64,000 nucleotides of DNA from Bacillus sp. ZZV12-4809 (lineage in GTDB: Bacteria > Bacillota > Bacilli > Bacillales > Cytobacillaceae). Positions 43,786 to 52,503 of this stretch are shown piece by piece; the stretch's first letter is position 1, and every line of letters begins with the position of its first letter. The notes beneath the pieces were generated by a model that saw nothing but the letters and a program-made list of their open reading frames with translations, was not told the DNA's origin and did not search any database. The stretch is taken from NCBI RefSeq assembly GCF_009849585.1, contig NZ_VCRN01000009.1, positions 62,001 through 126,000 on the forward strand. The letters run 5' to 3'. A program made the translations under genes and the position numbers.

Positions 43786-45250
43786 TCAAATTCGCCTCCG
43801 TTGTGATTGCTATTATGGTTGCCCTGTTCAGGCCGTCAAAGGCCGGCTGAGTTAAGAGAATGTTAAGCAGCTGCTCTTCATCTTCAACCACATTCAGCTT
43901 CAGCAAGGAAGAAGCAAATTGGATAACCAGCTCTTTCTGACTGTCCGGCACATCCTGCACTTCTTCTTCCGGGACCTTTGGAGAATCTATAATATTGCTT
44001 GGGGACCCAAGCTGAACAAATTTAAGATACAAGTTTAATAGCTTTGCATTTTCATCATCCAGATTTTTTAGAAGTTCGGATAGAATAGGATGATTTCTGT
44101 TTAAAATAAATTGCGGGCCATCCTCGCTTCCGGACTGTTCCCATGTATTCAGGCCGCCCTTTACAGAAGGATTCCTCGGACCTGGCTGAGTGCGGAAATA
44201 GAATATATCTCTAGACACTTTGCGCGCAATGGAGGAAATGGCCTCCAATCTTCTTTTTGCATCTTCCGGCAGGTTAATGCCTGACTTTTTGATATCCACC
44301 TGCCAGTCTGAGTCGGCTGCATTTGGAAGATCTATGCGCACCCTGGCAAGCTGTGAAGCTGCATCTTTCGGAAACAGCCCCATCCAATCACCAAAATAAA
44401 GAAGACGATTCTCCCGGTAAATATATAACCCCTGGTGATCACGCCAGCCTTTATAGCCGCCAGCCTTTTTGTATTCCGGCTCTGTTAAATGAGAAGCATG
44501 CGGCAATATAAAGTACTGAACTTTAATTCGATTTTCATTGATCCTAAGTATCTGCATTTCGCCTTCCATGGTATTTGGATGATAACGCATGAAAGGATCC
44601 CATGGCACAATTTCCTTTCCGTTAATGAACATCTCGACTTCGCTCTTTTCAAGGATAGAATGGAATACGAATTCGAGATGCTTATTAATCCTGGCCACTT
44701 TATTATAGAAGCTGGTTTCTTTCAGCTTGCGCTTTCCTCCATACCCCATAAAGCGATCAAGCTTATCAATGCAGACAATTGTTCCGCTTTCGGATTCAAT
44801 GTCACCCATCTTAGTCCTGACATCTGCAGGAATTTTGGTATACAGCTGCCACTCATTGCATTCAGATACATGATCCAGGTCCCAGCATCTCTCGTTATAA
44901 ACTCCATCTTTTTTGGACAGAACACTTAACCGTTTCCCAAGCGAAAAGGATGCAGTTTTTAAACCCATCCCAAAACGTCCGAGTTCATTAGCTCCCCTTT
45001 TTGCTCTCGGATCTTTAGATCCAATATTCATGGCTGTCTGGAGCATCTCTTCATCCATGCCAGTGCCATTATCCGAAATCGTTATTATCCCATCACTTTC
45101 TCCATAGGCAAAATTAATATGTATTTTAACTGCCCTGGCATCCAGGCTATTATCAACTAAATCAGCAATCGCTGTACTTGCATTATATCCAATCGAACGT
45201 AGCGCTTGAATAACAGGCGCCGCAGAAGGTCTAGTCAGTACGGTTTCCAT
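43772..45250 (-). CDS. MutL/MORC-like GHKL ATPase of the Mza-type system
   Basis: 492 aa. Seen: N box IADLVDNSLDA (Asp30, Asn34), G1 box ITISDNGTGMDEE (Asp60), and G2/G3 region RFGMGLKTAS. The rest lacks the MutL C-terminal endonuclease motif. First gene of the four-gene operon, overlapping Z1. The neighbouring vsr is notable because Vsr and MutL cooperate in E. coli mismatch repair. The -10 is a good TATAAT (45291-45286), the -35 is poor, so an activator may be needed. Confidence 0.92.
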   Translation of the reverse strand: METVLTRPSAAPVIQALRSIGYNASTAIADLVDNSLDARAVKIHINFAYGESDGIITISDNGTGMDEEMLQTAMNIGSKDPRAKRGANELGRFGMGLKTASFSLGKRLSVLSKKDGVYNERCWDLDHVSECNEWQLYTKIPADVRTKMGDIESESGTIVCIDKLDRFMGYGGKRKLKETSFYNKVARINKHLEFVFHSILEKSEVEMFINGKEIVPWDPFMRYHPNTMEGEMQILRINENRIKVQYFILPHASHLTEPEYKKAGGYKGWRDHQGLYIYRENRLLYFGDWMGLFPKDAASQLARVRIDLPNAADSDWQVDIKKSGINLPEDAKRRLEAISSIARKVSRDIFYFRTQPGPRNPSVKGGLNTWEQSGSEDGPQFILNRNHPILSELLKNLDDENAKLLNLYLKFVQLGSPSNIIDSPKVPEEEVQDVPDSQKELVIQFASSLLKLNVVEDEEQLLNILLTQPAFDGLNRATIIAITTEANLIVSN

Positions 45251-45335
45251 TCGAATAACTCCGTTTCATTACTAGGTTTGTAACAATTATAACAAAAATT
45301 TAATATATAAATAGGTAGAGATGGGGATTTACTTA

Positions 45336-45354
45336 TATTTACAGAGTGTAAATA
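45336..45354. promoter_or_regulatory. Palindrome upstream of the Mza-type operon
   Basis: TATTTACA-gag-TGTAAATA, perfect 8-bp arms, about 45 bases upstream of the TATAAT of the MutL-like gene. It could be an activator or repressor site, or a remnant of a resolvase binding site, since a resolvase fragment starts 80 bases away. Confidence 0.5.
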
Positions 45355-45431
45355 GATTTAAAGACAAAACTTAAGAAAATGGAATTCCACATTATATAAA
45401 TTAAGATATCAAATAACCCTATCAAAAAATA

Positions 45432-45756
45432 AAAGCTGGAGAGCTCATGTTCACCATGCTGGGAGTCATAGCTGAATTTGAACGTGATCTGATAGCCTAT
45501 AGAACGGCAGAAGGACGTGAAAGGGCAAAAACCAAAACCCAAGGAAAACACATGGGGCGTGTTGGAAAGGCAGAAAAGGACGTGAAGAAGGCATTGACTC
45601 TATTCAGAACGGGAATCAAATGGGCTAAGTGTTAATGATATTGTTAAGATGACGGGCATTCCACGTTCAACCATATATGCTAAAGCAAAAGAACAAGATT
45701 TAATTGAACCCATCCCTAGACATTACCATGGTAATTTTTACTTATTAAAAAATTGA
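45432..45756 (+). pseudogene. Serine recombinase (resolvase) fragment, frameshifted
   Basis: The first part encodes FTMLGVIAEFERDLIAYR, the end of a resolvase catalytic domain with its long helix, then ALTLF. After a two-base loss near 45607 (CAGAAC where CAGAGAAC is expected) the next frame continues with ERESNGLSVNDIVKMTGIPRSTIY, a normal resolvase helix-turn-helix. The N-terminal half with the catalytic Ser is missing. It is a dead remnant of a mobile element at the right side of the defence genes. Confidence 0.85.
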
Positions 45757-45825
45757 GGGAAAGTGTGGTAATAAGGTACAATCTAACGGAACAACAAAAC
45801 TTTTTAGTAGGAGAGGGATAACTAG

Positions 45826-46680
45826 ATGAGCGTAACTAGAAAAGAGCTAAATGAACTTACTAATGAATATGACGACTTTGCTATTAATTTCATTAAAAAC
45901 CTCAATACACAATTGACTAATGTTCGTTCTACGACAGGAAAGGATAAAAAATTAGAATTATTAATGGAATACTATACTTTTATGGAGTATCTTGCACAAC
46001 AACCGGACATGGCAAATTCATCTCAATGGTCAATCATTCATTATACAAAAACAATGGGGGATTTATATTCTATTTATACTTTATTACGAGATGGTATGAT
46101 TTACCAATCATTAGAAGTATTGCGAAGTATGACCGACACAGCCTTTTCTGCAAAATATATTAGCTTAGACCCAACAAAAAGAGGCACTCTCTTTGTTGAC
46201 CATGTATATATAGAGCAGTATTTCCTTGCTTCAGACGCAGATAAACATCAGTTTGAAGCTAATTATAACACGCATAAAGGTAAGTATAAAATTAATGAAT
46301 CACAAGGATTCTCTAATGGATGGTATCACCAAGAAATGAAGGACCTCATTACGAACGATCCTATATATAACACTGATTCTGCATTTAGAGGGAAAAACCC
46401 CAGTATTAAGCTAATGGCTCAAATCGGTGGTCTTATTGATTTGTACCATAGTGTATATTCATTAGGTTCGGGGTTCACACATGGTGGTTCTCACCTACGC
46501 CCATTCTTAAGTAGAATACCAGAATACAATCCACAGGTAACTCAATTTGTAATTGGCATGACTTTAAAAGTATTAACAGTGGTAGTCGACTCCATCATCA
46601 ATGCCGAGAATATCAATACCCATGCTTACGAGGAACTCCATCAACTAACAAGCTTGAATATAGCAAAGAAATTGCTTTAA
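45826..46680 (+). CDS. DUF5677-like protein
   Basis: 284 aa, helical. Seen: YTKTMGDLYSIYTLLRDG, LEVLRSMTDTAF, and YSLGSGFTHGGSH at about 215-227, a pattern of the DUF5677 family whose members have a conserved His in the last motif. AGGAGAGG precedes the ATG and a terminator follows. It starts 70 bases after the resolvase remnant, so it may be cargo of the same lost element. Often found in accessory regions; function unknown. Confidence 0.75.
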   Translation: MSVTRKELNELTNEYDDFAINFIKNLNTQLTNVRSTTGKDKKLELLMEYYTFMEYLAQQPDMANSSQWSIIHYTKTMGDLYSIYTLLRDGMIYQSLEVLRSMTDTAFSAKYISLDPTKRGTLFVDHVYIEQYFLASDADKHQFEANYNTHKGKYKINESQGFSNGWYHQEMKDLITNDPIYNTDSAFRGKNPSIKLMAQIGGLIDLYHSVYSLGSGFTHGGSHLRPFLSRIPEYNPQVTQFVIGMTLKVLTVVVDSIINAENINTHAYEELHQLTSLNIAKKLL

Positions 46681-46707
46681 ATGTAATATTATTGTTTAAA
46701 TTATCAT

Positions 46708-46740
46708 AAAAGGATGAACCAAAATAGATTCATCCTTTTT
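46708..46740 (+). terminator. Terminator of the DUF5677-like gene
   Basis: AAAAGGATGAA and TTCATCCTTTTT form an 11-bp stem ending in T5. Confidence 0.8.
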
Positions 46741-47173
46741 ACCACCCATTTGGTATATAGTATACCAGTTAGCCTGTACAAAAATTAAGAGGGGTAATAA
46801 ACTTCCCTCTTTGATAGAAAGAGAGAACTTCAGCACGAAGACAAATCCACCCGCCTTTTTATAATAAAGAATGTGTCCAATTAAATAGCCAGCTTTTCCA
46901 AAAATCACAATGAAATTTTATCATATGATTAGGACCAAAGAGTCTAAGTGTTCTTCTGGACCAAATAATCAAAGGCGACGCTTTATAATTAATTTCTAAC
47001 CATCTTCCAATTGTCTTGACAACATTTATACCAACACGAGAAAAAATTTAACACTAATAGCAAAAAAATGTTGTAGACAGGCTCTGTAAAAATGGATGGA
47101 TTAAAAATCCATTTCTTTGTTTATTAATTAGGATTAGTTCAAAGGACTAAATTTCTTTTATTCCCGAAATTCA
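46741..47173. other. Non-coding stretch
   Basis: No supported gene. It contains a hairpin AAATGGAT/ATCCATTT (47090-47114) followed by a T-rich stretch, and otherwise A/T-rich sequence with stops in all frames. The only frame of note (minus strand 46696-46908) shows no ribosome binding site or family features. Confidence 0.5.
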
Positions 47174-47878
47174 TTAGTCCTGAATCAAAGCAACAATAGG
47201 TGGATAGGCTTTTCCGACTTCATTAATTGGTATTGCATAACCTATTCCAAGATTAAGATTTTGCTGCATTTCCTTGATTAACTCCTGAATTGCTTTTACC
47301 GGATCAAGACTACCAACAAAAATTGCACCAGTTGCTTGTGCTTGTTGAACACTCCTTAAAAATGCCGATAATGAGCCATGCTTGGCATTTACTATTCCTA
47401 TCAACTCTCCATCCTTATTAAAAAGAGGACCACCAGAATTACCATGATTAACTGATGAGTCAATCCTGATTAAATCATAACCTTTATCGGTCGGTGAAAA
47501 ACCGGCAATATGAGCAAATAACGCTGTTATCTCCATAATTTTAGATGGGAACCCTACCACAAATGCTTCGTTACCAATTTTAATATTATCAGAGTTTCGA
47601 ATGACAACTCCTTTACCCAACGACATGGTAAACTCAAGAACTGCGATATCTAATACTGGATCATTAAAAATAATATTTCCCGATTGAAAATTCCCTGAAC
47701 CTGAGAATCTCACACCATTAATCAAATCTGGAAAAATGCAATGAGAACAAGTTACTACCTTTTTTCCATTTTCAATTAAAACTCCAGTTCCAGATGATAC
47801 AATTTGCCGGTTCTGGTCAAGAACCAAAACGTTCACTATTGAATCTTTTACTAGCTCAAATTGAGATGAAAAGTCCAT
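47174..47878 (-). CDS. Trypsin-like serine protease (S1, HtrA/DegP core), cytosolic
   Basis: 234 aa. Catalytic triad visible: His in VTCSHCIF (about 53-60), Asp in DPVLDIAVLEF (near 83), Ser in NHGNSGGPLF (near 142). No signal peptide, membrane anchor or PDZ domain, unlike standard HtrA proteins. It stands alone on the edge of the defence island. Stand-alone trypsin-like domains occur in several defence systems, where they cleave an effector, but no partner such as a sensor ATPase is encoded beside it. It could be a simple housekeeping protease. Confidence 0.85.
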   Translation of the reverse strand: MDFSSQFELVKDSIVNVLVLDQNRQIVSSGTGVLIENGKKVVTCSHCIFPDLINGVRFSGSGNFQSGNIIFNDPVLDIAVLEFTMSLGKGVVIRNSDNIKIGNEAFVVGFPSKIMEITALFAHIAGFSPTDKGYDLIRIDSSVNHGNSGGPLFNKDGELIGIVNAKHGSLSAFLRSVQQAQATGAIFVGSLDPVKAIQELIKEMQQNLNLGIGYAIPINEVGKAYPPIVALIQD

Positions 47879-48248
47879 TACTTTACCCCCTATTAATTAT
47901 GATAGCTTAGCTCCTTTAAAACCTTTCTTGACAAAAATGTCAATAACAAAGACCTTTTTAGAAATAAAGCATTACTCATTCCTTAGTAGATTACCATAGT
48001 ACACTCAAATAAATAAAAATAATTTCTTAGTCTTTATTGTAAAATAACTTTATGAATAGGCTTTTCTATAAGTAATATCCTCTCAAGTCAACTTTGCTTG
48101 CTCAATATCTAACCTTCGCATTCATGTCATCTTAATAAGTAAAACTATCTCAAAGAGACTTGTTTAAGGACCATAATAAACAGCCCAACAAAATTTTGTT
48201 AAAGATAGAGGCCTATCCCCAGACACATTAAATCAATAAATTTCAATT
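47879..48248. other. Non-coding stretch
   Basis: No supported gene and no clear promoter motif other than scattered A/T runs. It lies upstream of the protease gene and downstream of the large catabolic operon. Confidence 0.5.
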
Positions 48249-48279
48249 CAAAAAACCGCACAGTATTCTCACTGTGCGG
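48249..48279 (-). terminator. Terminator of the sigma-54-dependent catabolic operon
   Basis: On the minus strand CCGCACAGT-gagaat-ACTGTGCGG, a perfect 9-bp GC-rich stem, followed by TTTTTTT. It lies about 90 bases after the glcF stop. Confidence 0.9.
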
Positions 48280-48365
48280 ATGGCGCTCTCTTATTTCAAG
48301 AAAACCATGTGTAATGGGGATAACTGTTGAATCTATTACAGCTGCTTCATTTTATTATTTATAAA

Positions 48366-49664
48366 TTATTTAGAAACCGCCCCAGCCTCAACCAGCAAAT
48401 CCACAAGATGTACAGCTCTTACACTCTTCTCAAGCCCTTCCCTTTGGATGCCTAATTTCATCTGCAGCAGGCATCCTGGATTTGAAGTTACAATAATTGA
48501 TGCATTTGTGTCTTTCGCATTTTTCATTTTAATATCTAATATTTCCATGGAATCCTCATAGTTAACAATATTGTAGATGCCAGCGGATCCACAGCACCGT
48601 TCTTTGTCTTTCATTTCGCGGAACCCTTTGCTTTTTACTTGCTTTAATAAAGATAATGGCTCATCTTTTACCTTTTGAACATTGATCATATGACAGGATG
48701 GCTGAAAGGTTATGGTTCCATTCACTTCCTTTGTAAAGCTCAAACCATCTAATTCAGAAAGCACCTGTGAAATATCTCTTACTTTATTAGAAAAAGCTTG
48801 TGCACGGCTTTCCCACTCGATGTCTCCCTTGAATAGTTCACCATATTCCAAAAGGGTGGCACCGCATCCACCAGCATTGTTAACAATATAGTCTGCTTTT
48901 TCCATTTCAAATGCCTCTATATTTCTTTTGACAAGATCTTTAGCGTCCGCTATTTTTCCGGCATGTGCATGAAGCGCTCCACAGCACGTCTGATTAGCAG
49001 GAATAAGTACGTCAGCTCCTGCCTTGGTCAGCAGGTCGATTGTGTTCTTATTCGTCTCATAGAAGATGGCATCCATTACACAGCCGGTAATAAATCCAAC
49101 AGTAACTTTCCTGGAACCAATGGCTTTGAAGAGGTGGGCCCTGTTTTTCCGTTCTGCGGGAGATGGAAGATCAGGGAGAACGGACTCAAATTTCCCCAGA
49201 TGAAGCGGGGCCAATTGGGTTATTCCTGTTCTTTGTGCCATTTTTTGCAGCCTGGACTTTTGATAAAACCATGAAAGATTACCGATTGTATTCATCCATC
49301 TCCTTGATGGAAATATTTGATTAAAAATCAATGATTCACTTATTTTTTGCGCTCTCGTTTTTTGCTCTGCAAATTCTAGAACTTCTTTTGCTCCTTCTAA
49401 AATCTTCCCATACTGTACGCTGGTGGGACAGGCTGTTTCGCAGGCGCGGCATCCCAGGCATTTTTCGATGGGTTCCCGTAAATCCTCTGCCTTGATTTTG
49501 TCTTCTGCCAGCATTTTGACAAGATTTATGCGGCCGCGCGGCGAATGCACCTCGCTCTTCATCGTTTCGTAAGTGGGGCAAACCGGCAGGCAATATCCGC
49601 ATTGGACACAATTAAACGTCTCATTATAATGTAATCTGTCTTTTAGACCGGCTCCCGCACTCAT
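48366..49664 (-). CDS. glcF: Glycolate oxidase iron-sulfur subunit
   Basis: 432 aa. Two 4Fe-4S binding motifs in the N-terminal part: CVQCGYCLPVCPTY and CLGCRACETACPT, then two CCG domains (CCGALHAHAG and CCGSAGIYN) typical of GlcF/lactate dehydrogenase subunits. Overlaps glcD by four bases, so the pair is translated together. It passes electrons from the flavin subunit to the membrane quinone pool. Substrate may be glycolate or another 2-hydroxyacid. Confidence 0.93.
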   Translation of the reverse strand: MSAGAGLKDRLHYNETFNCVQCGYCLPVCPTYETMKSEVHSPRGRINLVKMLAEDKIKAEDLREPIEKCLGCRACETACPTSVQYGKILEGAKEVLEFAEQKTRAQKISESLIFNQIFPSRRWMNTIGNLSWFYQKSRLQKMAQRTGITQLAPLHLGKFESVLPDLPSPAERKNRAHLFKAIGSRKVTVGFITGCVMDAIFYETNKNTIDLLTKAGADVLIPANQTCCGALHAHAGKIADAKDLVKRNIEAFEMEKADYIVNNAGGCGATLLEYGELFKGDIEWESRAQAFSNKVRDISQVLSELDGLSFTKEVNGTITFQPSCHMINVQKVKDEPLSLLKQVKSKGFREMKDKERCCGSAGIYNIVNYEDSMEILDIKMKNAKDTNASIIVTSNPGCLLQMKLGIQREGLEKSVRAVHLVDLLVEAGAVSK

Positions 49665-51061
49665 TCCCTAAGCACCAGCTTCTGGCCTTCTTCAGGAAAG
49701 ATTTTACCGGGATTTAAAATATTATTCGGGTCCCATATTTGTTTAATTCGTTTCATCATATCAAGTCCGGCTGCACCCAATTCCATTTCCATAAAAGGGG
49801 CTTTCAATGTTCCAATTCCATGTTCACCCGAGAGTGTCCCTCCCAGTTCAACAGCAGCTCTAAAGATTTCTTCTACTGCTTTTTCAACCCGTATCATTTC
49901 CTCTGTATCCCTTTTATCACAGATAATATTTGGATGAAGGTTTCCGTCACCCGCATGTCCAAACACGACTAGATGAATATCATATTTCTCGCGGATTTCT
50001 TTTAGTTTTTGGAACATATCGGGAATCTTGTTGCGGGGCACTGTTGCATCTTCAGATACTTTCGTCGGTTTAATTTTGACAATAGCGGGGGATACCAGCT
50101 TCCTTGCTCTCCAGTAACTCTGTGCTTCATCCTGATTTTCGGCTATTTTCACTTTCACAGATTCAAAATCTGTAAAAATCTCTTCTATTTTTTTCATTTC
50201 TTCTTCAATCGCCAGAGGGTGGCCATCAAGTTCTATTAAGAGGATGGCTTCTGCATCAATAGGGAGCCCCAGCGGCTGATAGTTCTCCACAGCTATTATG
50301 GAAGTCTGATCCATTATTTCCATTTTGGCCGGAAGGATGCCGGAAGTTAATATTTTTGAAATCGCTTGTCCTGACTGGACAAGATCATCAAAGACAGCCA
50401 TCATGGTTTTTGATGCTGGGGGCTTTGGCACTAATTTCAGTGTCGCTTCCGTAATGATCCCAAGCGTTCCTTCCGATCCAACAATCAATTTCGTTAAGTC
50501 ATATCCAGTTACATTCTTAATTGTTTTTCCGCCTGTTTTGATGATTTCTCCTTCAGGTGTTATCACTTCCAAACCAATAACATAATCCTTCGTTACCCCA
50601 TATTTTAAGCCCCTTGGCCCGCCGGAGTTTTCCGCTAAATTCCCTCCAATTGTTGATACATGGGCACTGCTTGGATCAGGGGGGTACATGAGTCCAAACT
50701 TTTCTGCTTCCTGATTGATGTTCGCTGTCAGTACACCTGGTGATACGACTGCTACCAAATCATCCGGATAAATTTTTAAATCACCATTCCATTGGGACAT
50801 GTCTAAAACCATGCCCCCCTTAACAGGGAGAGGACCTCCGCTTAAAGAAGTCCCCTGTCCTCTTGGGTATACCGGGAAATTAAATGTATTGGCCAATTTC
50901 AAAAGTGAAGAAATCTCTTCCTTATTTTTCACCTGGATGACCAGTTCAGGAAGATAGCTGCCGAATGAAGCATCATAACTATAACTATAGCGATCAGCTA
51001 AACTCGTTAAAATTTGGTCTGAAGGTATTATACTTCTTATTTCCTCCATTAATAATTCCAT
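49661..51061 (-). CDS. glcD: Glycolate oxidase FAD subunit (GlcD-like)
   Basis: 466 aa FAD-linked oxidase. Seen: YPRGQGTSLSGG (FAD pyrophosphate), PDPSSAHVSTIGGNLAENSGG, and C-terminal FGHAGDGNLHPN and SGEHGIGTLK. Oxidises a 2-hydroxyacid such as glycolate, D-lactate or 2-hydroxyglutarate. Together with glcF it forms the last step of the operon. No glcE is present, which is common in Bacillus. Confidence 0.92.
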   Translation of the reverse strand: MELLMEEIRSIIPSDQILTSLADRYSYSYDASFGSYLPELVIQVKNKEEISSLLKLANTFNFPVYPRGQGTSLSGGPLPVKGGMVLDMSQWNGDLKIYPDDLVAVVSPGVLTANINQEAEKFGLMYPPDPSSAHVSTIGGNLAENSGGPRGLKYGVTKDYVIGLEVITPEGEIIKTGGKTIKNVTGYDLTKLIVGSEGTLGIITEATLKLVPKPPASKTMMAVFDDLVQSGQAISKILTSGILPAKMEIMDQTSIIAVENYQPLGLPIDAEAILLIELDGHPLAIEEEMKKIEEIFTDFESVKVKIAENQDEAQSYWRARKLVSPAIVKIKPTKVSEDATVPRNKIPDMFQKLKEIREKYDIHLVVFGHAGDGNLHPNIICDKRDTEEMIRVEKAVEEIFRAAVELGGTLSGEHGIGTLKAPFMEMELGAAGLDMMKRIKQIWDPNNILNPGKIFPEEGQKLVLRE

Positions 51062-51078
51062 TCTGATGGCCCCTTTGA

Positions 51079-52503
51079 TTATCCAATATTCAATGAGACA
51101 AACTTCTCTTCCAGATACTCCATCATTCCGTACTTGCCGCCTTCCCTTCCTACACCGCTTTCCTTCATTCCTCCGAACGGGGCTTGCGCTGTTGTCGGCA
51201 TCGCATCATTAATGCCAATAATGCCATATTCGAGAGATTCCATGACCCGGAAAGCGCGATTTAAATCAGAAGTGTAGCAGTAAGATGCAAGTCCGTATTC
51301 TGGATGATTTGCCCGTTCGATTGCTTCTTCTTCCGTTTCGAAGGTGAAGATCGGCACCACTGGGCCAAATGTTTCTTCTCTTGCAATCTTCATCGATTCA
51401 TTTGCATGTTGAATAACAGTAGGCTGATAGAATACACCTTTAGCAGTCATATCTGCCAGAGATCCGCCGCAAATGACCACACCGCCTTTTTCTTTGGCAT
51501 CCTCCACATGTTCAACGACTTTATCAAGGCTTTCTTTATTAATTAATGGCCCAATATCTGTATCATCATCCATGCCATTCCCGATTTGCAGACGATTTAC
51601 CTTTTCTGCAAACAAGCGGGTAAATTCCTCTGCGGCTTCCTTCTGAACATAAATCCGGTTTGTGCATACACATGTTTGTCCTGCATTCCTGAACTTGCTT
51701 GCCACCGCTGCTTCTGCGGCTTTCTCTAAATCAGCATCCTCAAATACGATAAAAGGGGCATGACCGCCTAATTCCATTGAAACTTTTTTGACTGTATTGG
51801 ATGCGTCCCTCATCAGCTTTTTCCCAACTGCCGTTGAACCTGTGAAAGTCAGTTTTCGCACCTGCTTGCTGTCTAATAACGTTTGGGCAACCTCATTAGA
51901 AGGTCCAATAATCAAATTGGCTACTCCTTTTGGCAGACCAGCCTGATGAATGGCTTCAAAGATTTTCACGGCCGTTAGAGGCGTAGCTGAAGCTGGCTTG
52001 AGGATGACAGGACATCCGGCAGCTAACGCTGGTGCAATTTTGCGGGTAACCATGGCGGCTGGAAAGTTCCATGGTGTAACCGCGCCCGTCACTCCAACCG
52101 GCTCCTGCAGTACCAGTATGCGCTTATCCCGGCTGGACGCTGGAATTGTCTCTCCATAAATACGCTTAGCTTCCTCTGCATACCAATCCATATAGGAAAT
52201 CGCCAGCTTGACTTCACCAAGGGATTCTTTCAGGGGTTTGCCCATCTCTTTTGTAATGGTTACTGCCAGATCTTCTTCTCTGTCTCTTAGACAATCGGCA
52301 ATTTTTCTAAGATATTGCGATTTCTCAACTGCGCTTGTTTTCTTCCAGTCTTGAAAGGCAGCGGATGCGGCATGGATTGCTTCCTCGGCCTCTTCCTTTC
52401 CTCCATAAGCCACCGTACCGAATTTTTCTAAAGTAGCGGGATTATACACAGTAATCGATTTATTTTTATAGGAAGATTTCCATTCTCCATTAATATATAG
52501 CAT
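51079..52503 (-). CDS. NAD(P)+-dependent aldehyde dehydrogenase (succinate-semialdehyde type)
   Basis: 474 aa. Seen: TPWNFPAAM, FTGSTAVGKKL, the catalytic Glu in MELGGHAPF and the catalytic Cys in GQTCVCTNR. ATG at 52503 follows AAAGGAG; the frame overlaps the aminotransferase gene by 14 bases. Directly after an omega-aminotransferase it probably oxidises the semialdehyde formed by that enzyme to the acid. GabD is the closest type, but the substrate is uncertain. Confidence 0.9.
   Translation of the reverse strand: MLYINGEWKSSYKNKSITVYNPATLEKFGTVAYGGKEEAEEAIHAASAAFQDWKKTSAVEKSQYLRKIADCLRDREEDLAVTITKEMGKPLKESLGEVKLAISYMDWYAEEAKRIYGETIPASSRDKRILVLQEPVGVTGAVTPWNFPAAMVTRKIAPALAAGCPVILKPASATPLTAVKIFEAIHQAGLPKGVANLIIGPSNEVAQTLLDSKQVRKLTFTGSTAVGKKLMRDASNTVKKVSMELGGHAPFIVFEDADLEKAAEAAVASKFRNAGQTCVCTNRIYVQKEAAEEFTRLFAEKVNRLQIGNGMDDDTDIGPLINKESLDKVVEHVEDAKEKGGVVICGGSLADMTAKGVFYQPTVIQHANESMKIAREETFGPVVPIFTFETEEEAIERANHPEYGLASYCYTSDLNRAFRVMESLEYGIIGINDAMPTTAQAPFGGMKESGVGREGGKYGMMEYLEEKFVSLNIG

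Noticed and set aside
46696-46908. Minus-strand 70-aa frame after the DUF5677-like gene
   Set aside because: Runs through the terminator hairpin, no ribosome binding site, no family features.
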